Assembly: GCA_025618425.1 (NCBI GenBank)
Contig: CM046844.1
Location: 13,080,580-13,144,579, forward strand
Direction: 5' to 3'
DNA: 64,000 bases
Source: Heliocidaris tuberculata
Taxonomy: Eukaryota; Echinodermata; Echinoidea; Camarodonta; Echinometridae
The notes under the pieces are model-generated. The model did no database searches and was not told the DNA's origin. It saw nothing but the letters and a program-made list of their open reading frames with translations. Numbering within the stretch: the stretch's first letter is position 1; the number at the start of each line of letters is the position of its first letter. A program made the position numbers and the translations under genes. This document shows positions 11,227 through 22,385 of this stretch, piece after piece.

Positions 11227-12399
11227 CAAGATGAATGCGACTGCGTCTCCTATATGCCTCCGCCTAAATTCCGTTGATGGCTCAAACTGTTCTTGAAAGA
11301 TTGTGATAACCAGAATAAAAAACCTCTAATTACATGTTAAATGACCTCTTTGAAATTTAATCTTACACCTTATAACCCAAAAGTCTGATCACTTTATCTC
11401 CTCCTAGTCATGAATACAAAATAGTTGAGATATATGGTGATAACAAAGGTAAAAAAAACATTAATTTCACATACACCTGTATAATGACCTCTACGACCTG
11501 TCACCTTTGACCTACGTAAACAAAAATCTAATCAGTTTGTCTCATTATGGGATGCATACTAGTTCCAAGTATGAAGTTAATGGATCTAATGGTTCTTGAG
11601 ATATCACGTTAAGGCTAAAACCTGCAATTTCAGATCCCCTTCCTATGGTGATACATACTAGCACTAAGTTTGAAGTTCATACCGCAAAATGTTCTTGAGT
11701 TAGCGCAAGAATGAGGCTAACACCTGAAATTTCAGAAATTGGCTTCTATGACCTTGACCTTTGACCTACGTACCCCAAAATCTAAAGAGATCATCTTCCT
11801 GTGGTGATACATACTAGCACTAAGTTTGAAGTTCATACCTCAAATGGTTCTTGACTCATGATTATACAGCAATGAAAAGTGGAAACTTGCACTCCAAGGG
11901 AAATACAAGAAAATTAGGTTTGAATACCAACAATTAAGACCCTTTTTCTTGCGAGGTTTGAAAATCATACCTCAAATGGTTCTTGAGTTATCGCTAGAAT
12001 GAGGCTAACACCTGAAATTTCAGAAATTGGCCTCTGTGACCTTGAACTTTGACCTACATACCCCAAAATCTAATCAGATCACCTTCCTATGGTGATACAT
12101 AATAGCACTAAGTTTGAAGTTCATACCTCAAATGTTTCTTGAGTTATCGCTAGAACGAGCCTAACACCTGAAATTTCAGAAAAATTGGCCTCTGTGACCT
12201 TGACCTTTGAACTACATACTCCAAAATCTAATCAGATCATCTTTCTATGGTGATACATACTACCACCAAGTTTGAAGTTCATACCTCATGTGGTTCTTGA
12301 ATTATCGCTTGAACAAGAAAGCGGGACGGACGGACAAACAGACAACCCGAAAATACGTATGTAATGCCTCCGGCACCACCTTCGGTGGGCGGAGGCATA
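11227..12399 (-). mobile_element. Dispersed element with tandem AGGTCA arrays, copy 1 (inverted)
   Basis: The outer parts are atgcctccgcctaaa (near 11250) and ggtgggcggaggcat (to 12395). The interior has tandem units of about 165 bases carrying caaactt.gtgctagtatgtatcaccatagg and tgaccttgacctttgacct. The copy at 34359-35453 is in the opposite orientation, and a fragment lies at 21655-21905. A 97-base foreign segment interrupts this copy (11861-11957). Confidence 0.85.
11861..11957 (+). repeat. 97-bp segment identical to 13934-14030
   Basis: This block, from attatacagcaatgaaaagt to tcttgcgaggt, interrupts one unit of the AGGTCA element and appears identical by eye to 13934-14030. The host's catacctcaaatggttcttga is present on both sides of the block. 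Confidence 0.85.
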
Positions 12400-12498
12400 A
12401 AAATGCATCACAGTTCTAAGCTAAAATATAACCTTGTAACGCAAAAGGGGACCAAGTCATGACACATGACCTTATGTATTTCTTTGTTTTTCTTTTAA

Positions 12499-13002
12499 AG
12501 GGATTGATTAACTTGGTGAAAAATTAAAAAATCAGCTCAAATGCCAGTGAATTGTGTGCAATCCTCTAACTACATATATACATGTAATTAAGGATATGTG
12601 AAAGTATGAGAGAAAATGGAACCCGTTTTCTATCCTAAAAAAGAGAAAAAAGCGATCGATCGCTATAGCGCAAGGCGCTCGGCTTCTTCGCTGCAGTCCA
12701 AAACCAAGCACCAGCGCTTGGCGATTTCAGAGCGGGTTTCCAGCCGGTGAAGAAATAGGGATTCGTTCATTGTACGGTATTCTGTGATAGAACCATAAGA
12801 GTTCTTTAGGGTTTGGTGGTACTCTATCCCAACATCAATGTTCAATCGTAAATTTCCTGGTATACATGTATAAACGACCGATCAGCTTATAAAAACTCAG
12901 GAGATTCCTGTCTGACCTAAAGGTTTGCACTTATGATTACAGCATTAGCGGGGAACAGTGATTTTTTTTTTTTTCAATCCTGGGCAAAGTTAATCAATCC
13001 CT
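12499..13002. mobile_element. TTAA-flanked MITE with AGGGATTGATTAACTT TIRs and internal open frame
   Basis: 504 bases with perfect 16-base terminal repeats AGGGATTGATTAACTT and TTAA at both ends (12495-12498, 13003-13006). It encloses the 60-codon open frame listed separately. It interrupts the polypurine-minisatellite repeat family, whose ttaatctattctc units resume at its right. Confidence 0.85.
12663..12845 (-). CDS. Unrecognised 60-codon open frame inside a TTAA element
   Basis: The frame reads MNIDVGIEYHQTLKNSYGSI, then TEYRTMNESLFLHRLETRSE and IAKRWCLVLDCSEEAERLAL, ending TAG. Amino-acid composition is balanced and GC content is above the surroundings, unlike other small frames here. 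It may be a captured exon fragment or a remnant of a transposon protein. I recognise no family, see no splice sites that extend it, and function is unknown. Confidence 0.3.
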   Translation of the reverse strand: MNIDVGIEYHQTLKNSYGSITEYRTMNESLFLHRLETRSEIAKRWCLVLDCSEEAERLAL

Positions 13003-13106
13003 TTAATCTATTCTCTTTTCTTTTCTTGTGTATTTCTTTGTTTGTCCTTTTTTATCATCTTCCCTTCCCTAGTTAAACTGTTCGTGAATGAGCGCTGAAG
13101 ACTTAA

Positions 13107-13593
13107 ACGGGGTACCCAATGCTGAAACAATGTTAGTTCATTTTAAAGATCATGATTTTATTAGAAGAAAATCATCTGCCTTAAATTTTTTTTTAATTCG
13201 TGTTGCCAGAAAATCCCCGAAATATAGTAAGATTTCAGGATATTTTGGCCCCTCAGCTGTGTCCCAATTTCAGCTAGGTAACCACAATGACGTCAAAGTG
13301 GTTACCTTGTCGCGCAATTCTAGCAAAATGCGCGCAAGGTATAATGCATTTTGTACAGTCTAGCGCGCAACACATCTGCAATACGCGAACCTGGGTAACC
13401 ACTTTGACGTCATTGTGGTTACCTAGCTGAAATTGGGACACAGCTGAGGGGCCAAAATATCCTGAAATCTTACCATATTTCGGGGATTTTCTGGCAACCC
13501 GAATTTTAAAAAAACTTAAGGCAAATGATTTTCCGCTAATAAAATCATGATCTTTTAAATGAACTAACATTGTTTCAGCATTGGGTACCCCCT
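13107..13593. mobile_element. TTAA-flanked long foldback element (GGGGTACCCAATGC)
   Basis: Arms of about 210 bases pair almost throughout. Outer ends are A(C/G)GGGGTACCCAATGCTG and the arms contain tgacgtcaaagtggttacc. A GC-rich loop of about 80 bases (cgcgcaa-type) separates them. TTAA flanks both ends (13103-13106, 13594-13597). The frames of 91 and 117 codons are mirror translations of the arms. Confidence 0.85.
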
Positions 13594-13933
13594 TTAAGAC
13601 TCTTTTACCAGAGCACTTCTGGGCCATTTTTTGTAAAGTGAAACTTTGCAGTCACACACATGATCAACAAATTTTGCCTCATTGCTGGAAAATCAGACTA
13701 GGTCTACATCTTATTGATTTTTTTATATTACCAGTTTCGTACATCGAAAAGATTTCCTTTTCCTTGACAAGAAAAAGTCATTTCCCAACCACAATGTTTT
13801 TACAGAGACATTTAAATATGCTCTTTTTTGAGAGGTTGACTGACCCAACTTTCACTTCTAAAAGAAAAGAATGTTCACTAATAGTAATTTATGGAAAATT
13901 GCTTTCAAACTGTTCAGACTTCAGAGCAATTCC

Positions 13934-14030
13934 ATTATACAGCAATGAAAAGTGGAAACTTGCACTCCAAGGGAAATACAAGAAAATTAGGTTTGAATAC
14001 CAACAATTAAGACCCTTTTTCTTGCGAGGT
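13934..14030 (+). repeat. Source-like copy of the 97-bp duplicated segment
   Basis: Matches 11861-11957 along its whole length by eye. Here it runs into the cacacacgtgacc palindrome of the larger repeat, so this is the likelier original context. Confidence 0.8.
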
Positions 14031-14469
14031 CACACACGTGACCGACCTAATGTTGACCTCTGACAGAAAATGATGTAGTTCTACATCTGTCATTGTCTGT
14101 TGGGGTAAGATTGTTATTCAAATATCCAAAACAAACTACTACGAGACATATACTACTTACTAGAAAATAAGGTTTAACTTAGCTATTTTTCTGGATTTTC
14201 GTCACACATGTGACTGAGAATGGCCCTACTTACTGTTAGGATTTTTTCGCGAAAATGGCTAAATAGTTGTGTAAAAAAAATATGTGCGGCCAGGGCAGGG
14301 GCTTTTTAAATACTGAACCCAGCTCTTGTCTATTGGAAAGGGGGATAAAAGCACCCGGCTTGGAGTGTATGCGATAGCATTTTCATTTTTTACACTCCAA
14401 AAAGTCTTTCAGGCTATGAGTATACACAACAAAGCGCAAAGCAGCAATAATGGCTCCGTGAGTGGTAAA

Positions 14470-14880
14470 ATAAAACTCAATTACACACACACACACACAC
14501 CAGGGAACTCCGCCGCCACCGATGGCACCGTACTCGACGCTGGCGGCGAAGCTCCTGGACCCTGCCCAAGACAGGCCTGCCACTGCACTGCCAGGGCCCG
14601 AGTTGGAGCTATCCCCACGACTTGATGATGGGGGGTTGTGTGTCCGGACACTTATTGACTTAACCAAAAAAAAAAAACCTGTCAATTTTGTTGTAGGATT
14701 TTACGAAAAATATGCATCAAGTGACATTAAACTCCGTGAATATTTGCAATTCACAAAATTTTCAACCTATGCTGTGAAAGATTTGTGAAAATTCACATGA
14801 AAAGTTGTTCGATGTAGTCTACTGTTTAAAAATGACCTATCCGGATAACCAACCTGTCCGGACACACAACATCAGGGAGG
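14470..14880. other. CA microsatellite and GC-rich non-coding segment
   Basis: (CA)n at about 14486-14501 is followed by a GC-rich stretch with overlapping short frames on both strands. None has a recognisable domain or clear splice sites. Confidence 0.4.
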
Positions 14881-15229
14881 TACGGTGGAATTGGAAGCGT
14901 TGTTGTTTTTACAATAAACATGCAAAAACGATGATGAAGAAGAAATGACACTAAAAAAAAAACAGGTGATATGATATAACGAAATAAGAATAATTATTAT
15001 ATGGTGGTTGATCCAGTGTCCGAACACTTTTCAGAAAATCAACGATAGCAAATAAAATATGAAACGAATATCTGTTAAACTATACATATTGAATGCTCAA
15101 AGTCCTACAAAAAAAGAAGTTGATGGAATTTTAAAAAGACAACGTAGATTTAATACGATATTCCCTTCCGAGTGAACCCCTTCCCAACGACGCGGCGTTT
15201 TGGTCCCTTGAAAAAGGTACCGTTATTCC

Positions 15230-15360
15230 GAACGTGTGAAACCTATGGGAAAAAGACACAACCTTGGTATCAATAGTGTGGTTTTCATACGCGTAATCCC
15301 ACGCGTATGAAAACCCATTTTAGGCGCTTAACTTTACACGTTCGGTAATACAATCTGTTC
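15230..15360. repeat. Inverted repeat around tcatacgcgta...acgcgtatga
   Basis: ttttcatacgcgt and acgcgtatgaaaa flank a short centre, with outer partial pairing (ccgaacgtgtgaa versus tttacacgttcggta). It resembles a small foldback element. Confidence 0.6.
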
Positions 15361-15779
15361 GGAGTTACAATACTTTATAGTAAACTCACCTAGCTTCACA
15401 TTAGACTAACCTTTGTGCTAAGTAAGCTCTAATTAAAGCAAAGAATTGGTCAGTCTTCAGTGTCTTGCCTCTTGGTCAGCGCCAGGGGCAGGGTAGTGTA
15501 ACCAGCGTATGATGACCAGCGCAGCGTGATGACCGGCTAGACCGGTCAAGCGTCCAGCGTTACTTTGAAATGGACGTAGACCCCTATAAGGCTATATAGA
15601 TCTATAGGTCTAGATCTAGGGAGCAGCGAAAAATTCTGCTAAATCATGCAAAATTTTGCCAACTGTGTCAGACCTAGTATTGATTGTAAATAGATAGGGA
15701 AAATAACTTCCACTTTTGCAAGGAGTTAAGTTCTACATGTACTTCTAGTTGATGTGCAAACCTCACTCACCCCCCTCGA

Positions 15780-15935
15780 GCTAGCCCCCCCCCCCCCCGA
15801 TCAATTATGTATAGTGTGCGCGCGCGCGCGTGTGGGTGTGTGTGTGTGTGTTTGTGTCTATGGTGAATGTGACTGAAAAACAAAAAAAGTGTGTGCTATG
15901 TGCGTTGTGTGTGTTGTGTGCGCGCGCACGCTTTT
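15780..15935. repeat. Poly-C plus GC/GT microsatellites
   Basis: A poly-C run at about 15785, then alternating (gc)n and (gt)n tracts that favour Z-DNA. Confidence 0.7.
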
Positions 15936-16159
15936 CGAACTGACTTCATTCAACTTTGTTCTTCAATCAAAATGAATTGTTCATGAATTAAGTTTATTGG
16001 AAAAGAATTGTACTTTGTATTCAGTTTAGTGGAAATAGAATTGTATTTTGAAGAATATGTTTAATTTTTTGTAATGAAATGAAAAAAATCAGTTATGGAG
16101 AAAAAATTCATGGGGTGGGGTGTGTTTTGGTTTGGGTCTATGTAGGCTATGTAGGCCTA

Positions 16160-16175
16160 CTTTTGTTTTGTTTTG

Positions 16176-16205
<30 letters not shown>
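16160..16205 (+). repeat. (TTTTG)n microsatellite
   Basis: About eight to nine TTTTG pentamers in non-coding DNA. Confidence 0.9.
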
Positions 16206-16206
<1 letters not shown>

Positions 16207-16510
16207 TATTGATTTATGTGTAGGCCTATTGATGTATTTTTGAATTAAATCTCTAATTTAAAAAAAAAAATTATGGAAAAAAAAATAAACCGTTTTGGAT
16301 GAAAGAGATATAGTGGCGAAGGCCTGGGAGGGGTGCACCCCCTCCCAGGGTAAGCAAATTTTGAATTTTCAAACCTTAAAATGAGCTTTTTGGTGCATTT
16401 TAAGCATGTATGATAGGCTCTTGCTTTTTCAGGGGAATGGGGTGGGGAAATTATGGACGATAAACCATGCCAACCCCGCGTGTACTGCCGGGAGTATGAA
16501 CAGGAACTCG

Positions 16511-16760
16511 AATGAATGAATGAATGAATGAACGAATGAATGAATGAATGAATGGATGAATGAGTTTATTACCATAATTATTTACAGATTCAGATTTATA
16601 TGACATAATAATCTACAAACATATGGTAAAAAGAGCTAACAAAATAGCATGGCTAATCGAGGTTGGCTCTATATGAATGGCCCTATATGAATGATAATAA
16701 ATTATAGCAAATATAGATGAATAACTAAAAATTGAATTACGTTTCTTATCTATTAACATT
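16511..16760 (-). mobile_element. Probable LINE 3' end with (GAAT)n tail
   Basis: On the - strand the segment ends ggtaataaactcattcattc, that is AATAAA-like sequence plus a tetranucleotide tail, typical of LINE or SINE 3' termini. No coding remnant is attached. Confidence 0.4.
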
Positions 16761-17544
16761 CCAATTTTATAATCAAGAAAAATGGTGAAGTAACATTAAA
16801 CTTACTTACATTATACAAAAGTGCCTAATTCTAAATAAGTTTATTAAAGGTAATGTAAAGTTTTGGTAAGCCCTCAAAAACTTTTCGTTATATTTCTTAG
16901 ATTTTTGTTGATAAATAGCAAGATACTGGCAATACTAAAACACTGTGAAGATTTTACTTCCTAAAAGTTTGAAATGAGAGGCAAAAAATAACTCCCAATA
17001 ACGGCAGAATGCATGCTATACAAAATATACACACACGTGTAAAACCAATGAGTAGCTATACACACAATAACACACATGCTGTCTCTATGCAAAGCCCCCA
17101 AAAAGATTGTTGAGCGGGGTGCCATCGGCGGTGGAAAGGTACTAGCATGTGGCAGTGATCCTTGCAGATATTTACACTGAAATTCACCGGAAATCATATA
17201 GATGAAATGCCAAATGATCTCTTACAAACATCTTTTGATAAATCTTTTGATAAATCTTTTGAGAACAACATGAGACTATAATTATTTAACACGTTCTTTC
17301 CAATTTCATTTTTGCTGCCAATACTGTATAATGAGCTTTAAATTAATTTTGATAATAGGCCAATATATGCAATATATATGCAAACAAAATTTTCAATCAT
17401 AGGCCTATTAGCCTAAACCTGATATTCTTCAAGGAGGGTTTTCTTTAATCCTAAAACGGTAGGCCCACCTTTATCCACGCAAAGCGCGGAAATTTTTATA
17501 TAGACATGCATGATAAACTTAAAGGCCTAATCTTGAGGCCGTCG

Positions 17545-17640
17545 CCCCCCCCCCAAAAAAAAAAAAAAAAAAAACAAAAACAAAAACAAACAAAACGCCA
17601 AAAGTAAAAAAAAAAAAAAAAAAAAGCGAGAGCGAAAAAG
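17545..17640 (+). repeat. A-rich low-complexity tracts
   Basis: Poly-A and (caaaa)n runs with gcgagagcgaaaaagcg, the type of tract found at the edges of several repeats in this window. Confidence 0.7.
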
Positions 17641-17689
17641 CGGGGGAAGTGAGAGAAAAAAGCCTTAAAAAGGTGCTAAGCACGAGCCC

Positions 17690-18030
17690 TTATATCTTTC
17701 TCTCTAAAAATTGATAAAACGTAGGTTTTCGCGCTTCGCGCGGGAAGCGGGGACTCAACCAAGCTGCGCCCGACCCCTGTTACATGTACAGTGCAGTATT
17801 GCGTCCAAATAACTGAACTTGAGCAGTCAGGGTGTCGAACTAACTTAAGGAGCTATATATACGAGCCATTATTTTTCTCTCAAATTTGCTAAAACGTCAA
17901 CGCTTTCGCGCTTGGTGCGGGAAGGGTGAAACTCCCCTCCTGCGCCCAACCTTGTTACATGTACAGTGCAGTATTGCGTCCAAATAATTGAAAAGCATGC
18001 AGTCAGGGCGTCGAACTTACTTTTCGCCTA
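17690..18030 (+). repeat. Tandem 165-bp repeat (cgcttcgcgcgggaag), two units
   Basis: Two successive units share tctctcaaatttgctaaaac, ttcgcgcttcgcgcgggaag and gttacatgtacagtgcagta. Two more units follow at 19780-20060, separated by a LINE fragment and a hairpin element. Confidence 0.7.
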
Positions 18031-18164
18031 AAATAAGGTGCTTTAATTTATAAAACGGGTTCAAGAATGTAGCCATCCTGATTGGTCAAGTAATGCCACG
18101 TGACCCATGTCAATAAGTTTCGCGCAATTTGTTGCATCTGCGCGTAGCCTGAATGTCATCAGAA

Positions 18165-18212
18165 TGACACGTGCGCGCCACTGATCTCTGTAGAGATCAG
18201 TGGTGCGCGCGC
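18165..18212. repeat. Perfect short palindrome gtgcgcgccactgatctct
   Basis: cgccactgatctct and agagatcagtggtgcg are reverse complements meeting at a tiny centre, giving arms of about 22 bases. Confidence 0.75.
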
Positions 18213-18644
18213 ACAGAATCAGTCTAAAAACACAAAATATTTCATAACTAACTCATAAAAAGGCCAGAATTCTACAAAACCAGTAGAAGTCAAAATAAGA
18301 AAGGTCAAACCTAGAACTCTTACTCTTTTAAGAAACCTTTTAACTGGTTAATTCCCACCATTAACAGCACTGCTAACCAATTAACAAAATTACCTTGTCA
18401 CTGCGAGTCGATTACTTTCCCCATAGAAACACGTGTAATTTGGGTGTTCTACGTTTTTGTGAGGCAACATAAAAAGGCCGTTTTCAAACAAAATTGGCCA
18501 GAATTCTACATATGAGATGATTACATTTTTATGCTCAGCAGCTTCTTTGTTTCTTCAATATTCATATTCCTTTTTAACTGAATTAAATTGTTAAAAAGTG
18601 AAAAAGATATAAGTATTTCTAAAAGTTGAAATTTACGTGTTTCA

Positions 18645-19460
18645 TGTATGTATGTATGTATGTATTTATTCATTGAGCTTCATTGACATATCCATCAATA
18701 TTTTGCTCGAATATAACATTAATAGTAAGAACAATAATAATAATAATAATAATAATAATAGGAGTAACTTAGTCATGACAAAAACAGAACAATATATCGT
18801 GAGTATAGCATTCAAAACAAACAAACAAACAAACAAACAAACAAAAATACTCATAATTGATCAACTAGACATGCTCTTTCATGAAATATAAATTATCAGA
18901 TTATGTACAAGTAGTGTAAGGTGATGAGAAAAAGAGCCATTAAAAGAATTATATACATATACTTATACTATATATAGATATGTCTAATAATAAACAATTT
19001 AAAGGTTACCACGTTGATCAATAGTATATCGCAAAAAATTGGCAAATTCTTTTATGAGATCGTCTTCTTTTAGTGACATTATAAATATGAATCTCTCCAA
19101 ACTGTTTATGTTTTCAAAGTTATCATTGAGTGCTTTAAGATTATCAAAAAACATTTCTCTTCTTATTCTAAATTTATCACATTGCATGACATAATGGAAT
19201 TCGTCTCCTACTGTTTGCATACTACATTCTTCACAAAAACGTATATTCGCTGGTATTTTGTGAGGGCGATGATATCTTCCTTTTTCAATTGGTAGGTTAT
19301 GTGAGCTTATGCGAAGTTTGCAGATGTTTTGTCTTATGTTTCTATCAGTAAGAATTTTTAGATATTTTTCTTCGTTGATGGAAGTTTTGAATAATCGATA
19401 TGTCCGCAATTTGTTACCCTCTCCATTATGATTAATGTACAGGGTTCTATGGAGGGAATC
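18645..19460 (-). pseudogene. LINE ORF2 C-terminal fragment with 3' tail (copy 1)
   Basis: Non-LTR retrotransposon reverse-transcriptase C-terminus on the - strand. From about 19450 it encodes NKLRTYRLFKTSINEEKYL, then RISSHNLPIEKGRYHRP and the cysteine/histidine module CEECSMQTVGDEFHYVMQC, ending FLRYTIDQRGNL and a stop at 18999. The 3' flank ends with AATAAATACATACATACATA-type repeats near 18650. It is truncated at the 5' side, as usual for LINEs, and lacks the catalytic domain. It may be recent, since about 150 codons are uninterrupted. Confidence 0.8.
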
Positions 19461-19605
19461 GCAGAGGGAAAGTGATACGCGCGCGCGCATGGTTGAGAAT
19501 GCAACACACTTTTTGGTATGGTGCAAAAAAAAAAGTACTAACGCACGGCGGTCAGTGGGACTAACGCACGGCTAATCCGGATCAAACACTAAGACCCGTT
19601 TTATA

Positions 19606-19780
19606 AAACTATTAATACATGGTTGTGAGTTCGTGCGTTAGTGCGATCCAGCAACACGCAGGTTTTAATTGTGGTGTCTAACACACTCGGCTACGCCTCG
19701 TGTGTTAGTACAACACGATAAAAACCTTTGTGTTGCCAGATCGCACTAACGCACTCCCAACCATGTATTAATAGTATAAT
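19606..19780. mobile_element. Foldback MITE (taatacatggttgtgagttc)
   Basis: Arms of about 75 bases (attaatacatggttg, gtgcgttagtgcgatc) are mirrored around a centre at cacactcggctacgcctcgt. It separates pieces of the 165-bp tandem family. Non-coding. Confidence 0.8.
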
Positions 19781-20060
19781 ATACGAGCCATTATTTTTCT
19801 CTCAAATTTGCTAAAACGTCAAAGCTTTCGCGCTTCGCGCGGGAAGGGGGAAACTCCCCCTCCCTGCGCCCACCCCTATTACATGTACAGTGCAGAATTG
19901 CGTCCAAATAATTGAAAAGCAGTCAGAGCGTCGAACTAACTTTCCGTCTATAAAAAGAGGTTCTACGAGCCGTCATTTTTTCTCTAAAATTTGCTACAGC
20001 CGTCAAACTCCCCCTTTCCTGCATGCTGCACCCAACCCCTGGGGAGCACGCTTTGCGTGC
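19780..20060 (+). repeat. Further units of the 165-bp cgcttcgcgcgg repeat
   Basis: Same core as 17690-18030: tctctcaaatttgctaaaac, gcgcgggaaggggg and acatgtacagtgcagaattg. Confidence 0.65.
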
Positions 20061-20099
20061 TTATCAGGAATTTCGCACGCTTTGCGTGCTCACAACCGC

Positions 20100-20125
20100 C
20101 CCCCCCCCCCCCCCCCCCCCCCCCA
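20100..20125 (+). repeat. Poly-C tract
   Basis: A homopolymer run. The frames crossing it are artefacts. Confidence 0.8.
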
Positions 20126-20879
20126 ATTCAATCCTGGCTCTGACGCGGTTGACTGAGACAGCTCACCCTCGGCACTCGGGATCGGTTCAGGGCCGAGTTG
20201 TCGCCCCCTATACACCGTACATAGAAGTACATAATAGGATGGAAGTCTGGATATGATTGGTGAATTGTATTGTAGGATTGAGTTAAGAGGGAGGGGGAAA
20301 TTTAAAAAAATAGAATAAAAATAAAATTCACCAGAATTATGCTGTTAAATTATGCTAAGAATAATGCTTTATGTTAAAGCGGTCAAAACTATGCCCAAAA
20401 GCAGAATTATGCCAACTCTGGCAACTTTGGTCTTTTTTTTTTATTTCTTTCTTTCTTTTTCAAGATCTTATTTCTCAACTCATTCAATACATAAGTAGCA
20501 CATGTACAAAGAAATAATCAATAAGTCGCATGTACGGGCCATATTATCCCCCCCCCCCCCCAACACCCACACAAACAGTGTTAGGCACTCTGTCTGTACC
20601 TTGCTTCGTTCACGTCATGTTTATTTGTAAGACTATTATCTATGTTAAGAATAATGTTTAATTATGTTTGTAATTTAATTTTTTTTTCAACATACAAAAT
20701 TTTAGACCTATATGTACTGTTTATTTTTGATTACCAATCATGTAAATTATTTCTCCTTCGAGTACATTTTCTGTGATGTTTGTTTATTCATTGTAAATTG
20801 TGCACAATTCAACGATTGTTGCGATGCATGATCTTTTTAAAAATAAATACCATTATGAATGAATGAATGAATGAATACG

Positions 20880-21550
20880 ATTTGAGAGTAACATACATTC
20901 CAGACACTTATTAACATACATGTATTATAGTTTCATCAATGTTCTTGACACAAAACGTTCCATTTTTTTCTATGTATATTCATCAAATTACGTTTAAAAG
21001 CAATTATTCTCTCAGTCTTTTCAATTTGATCTAAACCAAGTTTAGTGTGAAAATGTAGGTTTTATATTCTTATATTTGCATGAATATATAAAATATTGCG
21101 CAAATAACACGATTGTATTAACGAGATAAAAGTTATTGAGGGTTATAACCCCAAAACAAATTTCAATATCACTAAATTTGTTATTTCTTATATTTTTGAA
21201 CTGCAACCAGTCATTTACATCATTCCCAAAAGCAACTGCATATTCACATCTTAGAAATAGATGAACGATAGTTTGGATGTGGGTTTCACAGAAATTACAG
21301 GTAGGTGTAGGCCGGCCTACCTTTTATTCCAACTTTAAACAAGAAGTCTCGCGTTTATATTCTTCTATATTGAATAAGTTTAAATTGAAAGTTCCGTAGT
21401 CTATTGTCAATAGACGACTTGTACAGAAGTGGCAAACGAGATTTCCAAATATGTGAATGTGTCAAATTTTCACTTAAATCAGCCTGCCATTTAGATTGCT
21501 GGTCTTTGGTCTTATGGTACACCCAAGGAGTTACTCCTTGATTATACTGA
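20880..21550 (-). pseudogene. L1/Tx1-type LINE ORF2 C-terminal fragment (copy 2)
   Basis: Reading the - strand from about 21545: GVTPWVYHKTKDQQSKWQAD, LSENLTHSHIWKSRLPLLYK, SSIDNRLRNFQFKLIQYRRI, a stop, then after a shift CNFCETHIQTIVHLFLRCE and AVAFGNDVNDWLQFKNI. The pattern of Trp/Leu-rich connector plus CxxC-H-C module is the post-RT region of L1/Tx1-like elements. It is broken by stops, lacks the RT core, and differs from the fragments at 18645 and 58546. Confidence 0.65.
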
Positions 21551-21654
21551 CCCTAGTATGTATCTCTATGTACTGACCATTGTGTATCGTGTTCATCGCA
21601 TCAATATTCTTGACGGAACTCGCTGTCTATGGGGTGCTGGATGTCACCACAATG

Positions 21655-21905
21655 TGTAGGTTATAAACAAAATATGAATCCGCCTAAATTCATTGAAGTT
21701 CATGGCTCAAACTGTTTCCCCAGGAAAAAAACATTCTTAAATTTGAATAACTTTGTGAACAAGTCTACTATGGTGATTAACATTCAATTTTTTAAACTTC
21801 GTGTATATTGACCTCTATGACCTTTGGCCTTTGACCTAATAAACGCAAATCTAATCACTTCGTCTCAATATGGTGATGCATATACTAGTACTATAGTACT
21901 AGTAC
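21655..21905 (-). mobile_element. Fragment of the AGGTCA-array element
   Basis: Shares ccgcctaaattcattgaagt, catggctcaaactgtt and tgacctttggcctttgacct with the full copies at 11227-12399 and 34359-35453. Ends in a ctagtact dinucleotide-like repeat. Confidence 0.7.
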
Positions 21906-22129
21906 TAGTACATTGACCCTCATTCCTGCACCTTTTTTTGTAATAACAGTTTGGGTTATATAAAACCTAATCAAGGTAGGAGAGGTATTTTATCCCACCC
22001 ACTATTTATTCTGCTTTCACACAAATCACCTTATTACCAAGGTTGGATTACCCTTTAATTCAAGTTTCATGCACTAGCTGCGCATAGCCGGCAAAAGATG
22101 GCACTATATATATCACGATCAGAAGACAT

Positions 22130-22380
22130 AAAAGGGCACATTTAGAGAGAAAGGGGGGGGGGCAATTATTATATTTGAAAAAGGGCACTTATCAGAAAGG
22201 AAGAGGACACTTATTAGAAAGAAAAGGGGGCACCTGTCCGAAGTAAAACTGCACTTATCAGAAGGAGAAAAGGGCACTCCTTAGAGAGATAAGGCGGCAA
22301 TATTATTATCAGATTGTAAAAAGGGGCATTTATCAGAAGGAGAAAAAAAAGGGCACTTATCAAAAGGGGAAAGGGCACTT
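22130..22380 (+). repeat. Degenerate gggcacttatcagaaag tandem repeat
   Basis: About eight imperfect units of 25-35 bases (gggcacttatcagaaagg). Similar units recur at 23940-24035 beyond a LINE-derived block, suggesting one array split by insertion. Confidence 0.75.
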
Positions 22381-22385
22381 GCGTG

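Noticed and set aside
13088..13627. Two overlapping frames of 91 and 117 codons with near-identical proteins
   Set aside because: They are the two arms of one long palindrome read on opposite strands.
13581..14063. 160-codon frame on the + strand
   Set aside because: Begins inside the arm of a foldback element and runs through a dispersed repeat with the 97-bp duplicated segment. No recognisable domain or splice context.
14326..14788. Overlapping frames near the (CA)n tract, GC-rich
   Set aside because: Composition tempted a first-exon call, but three competing frames, no domain and no good donor in phase.
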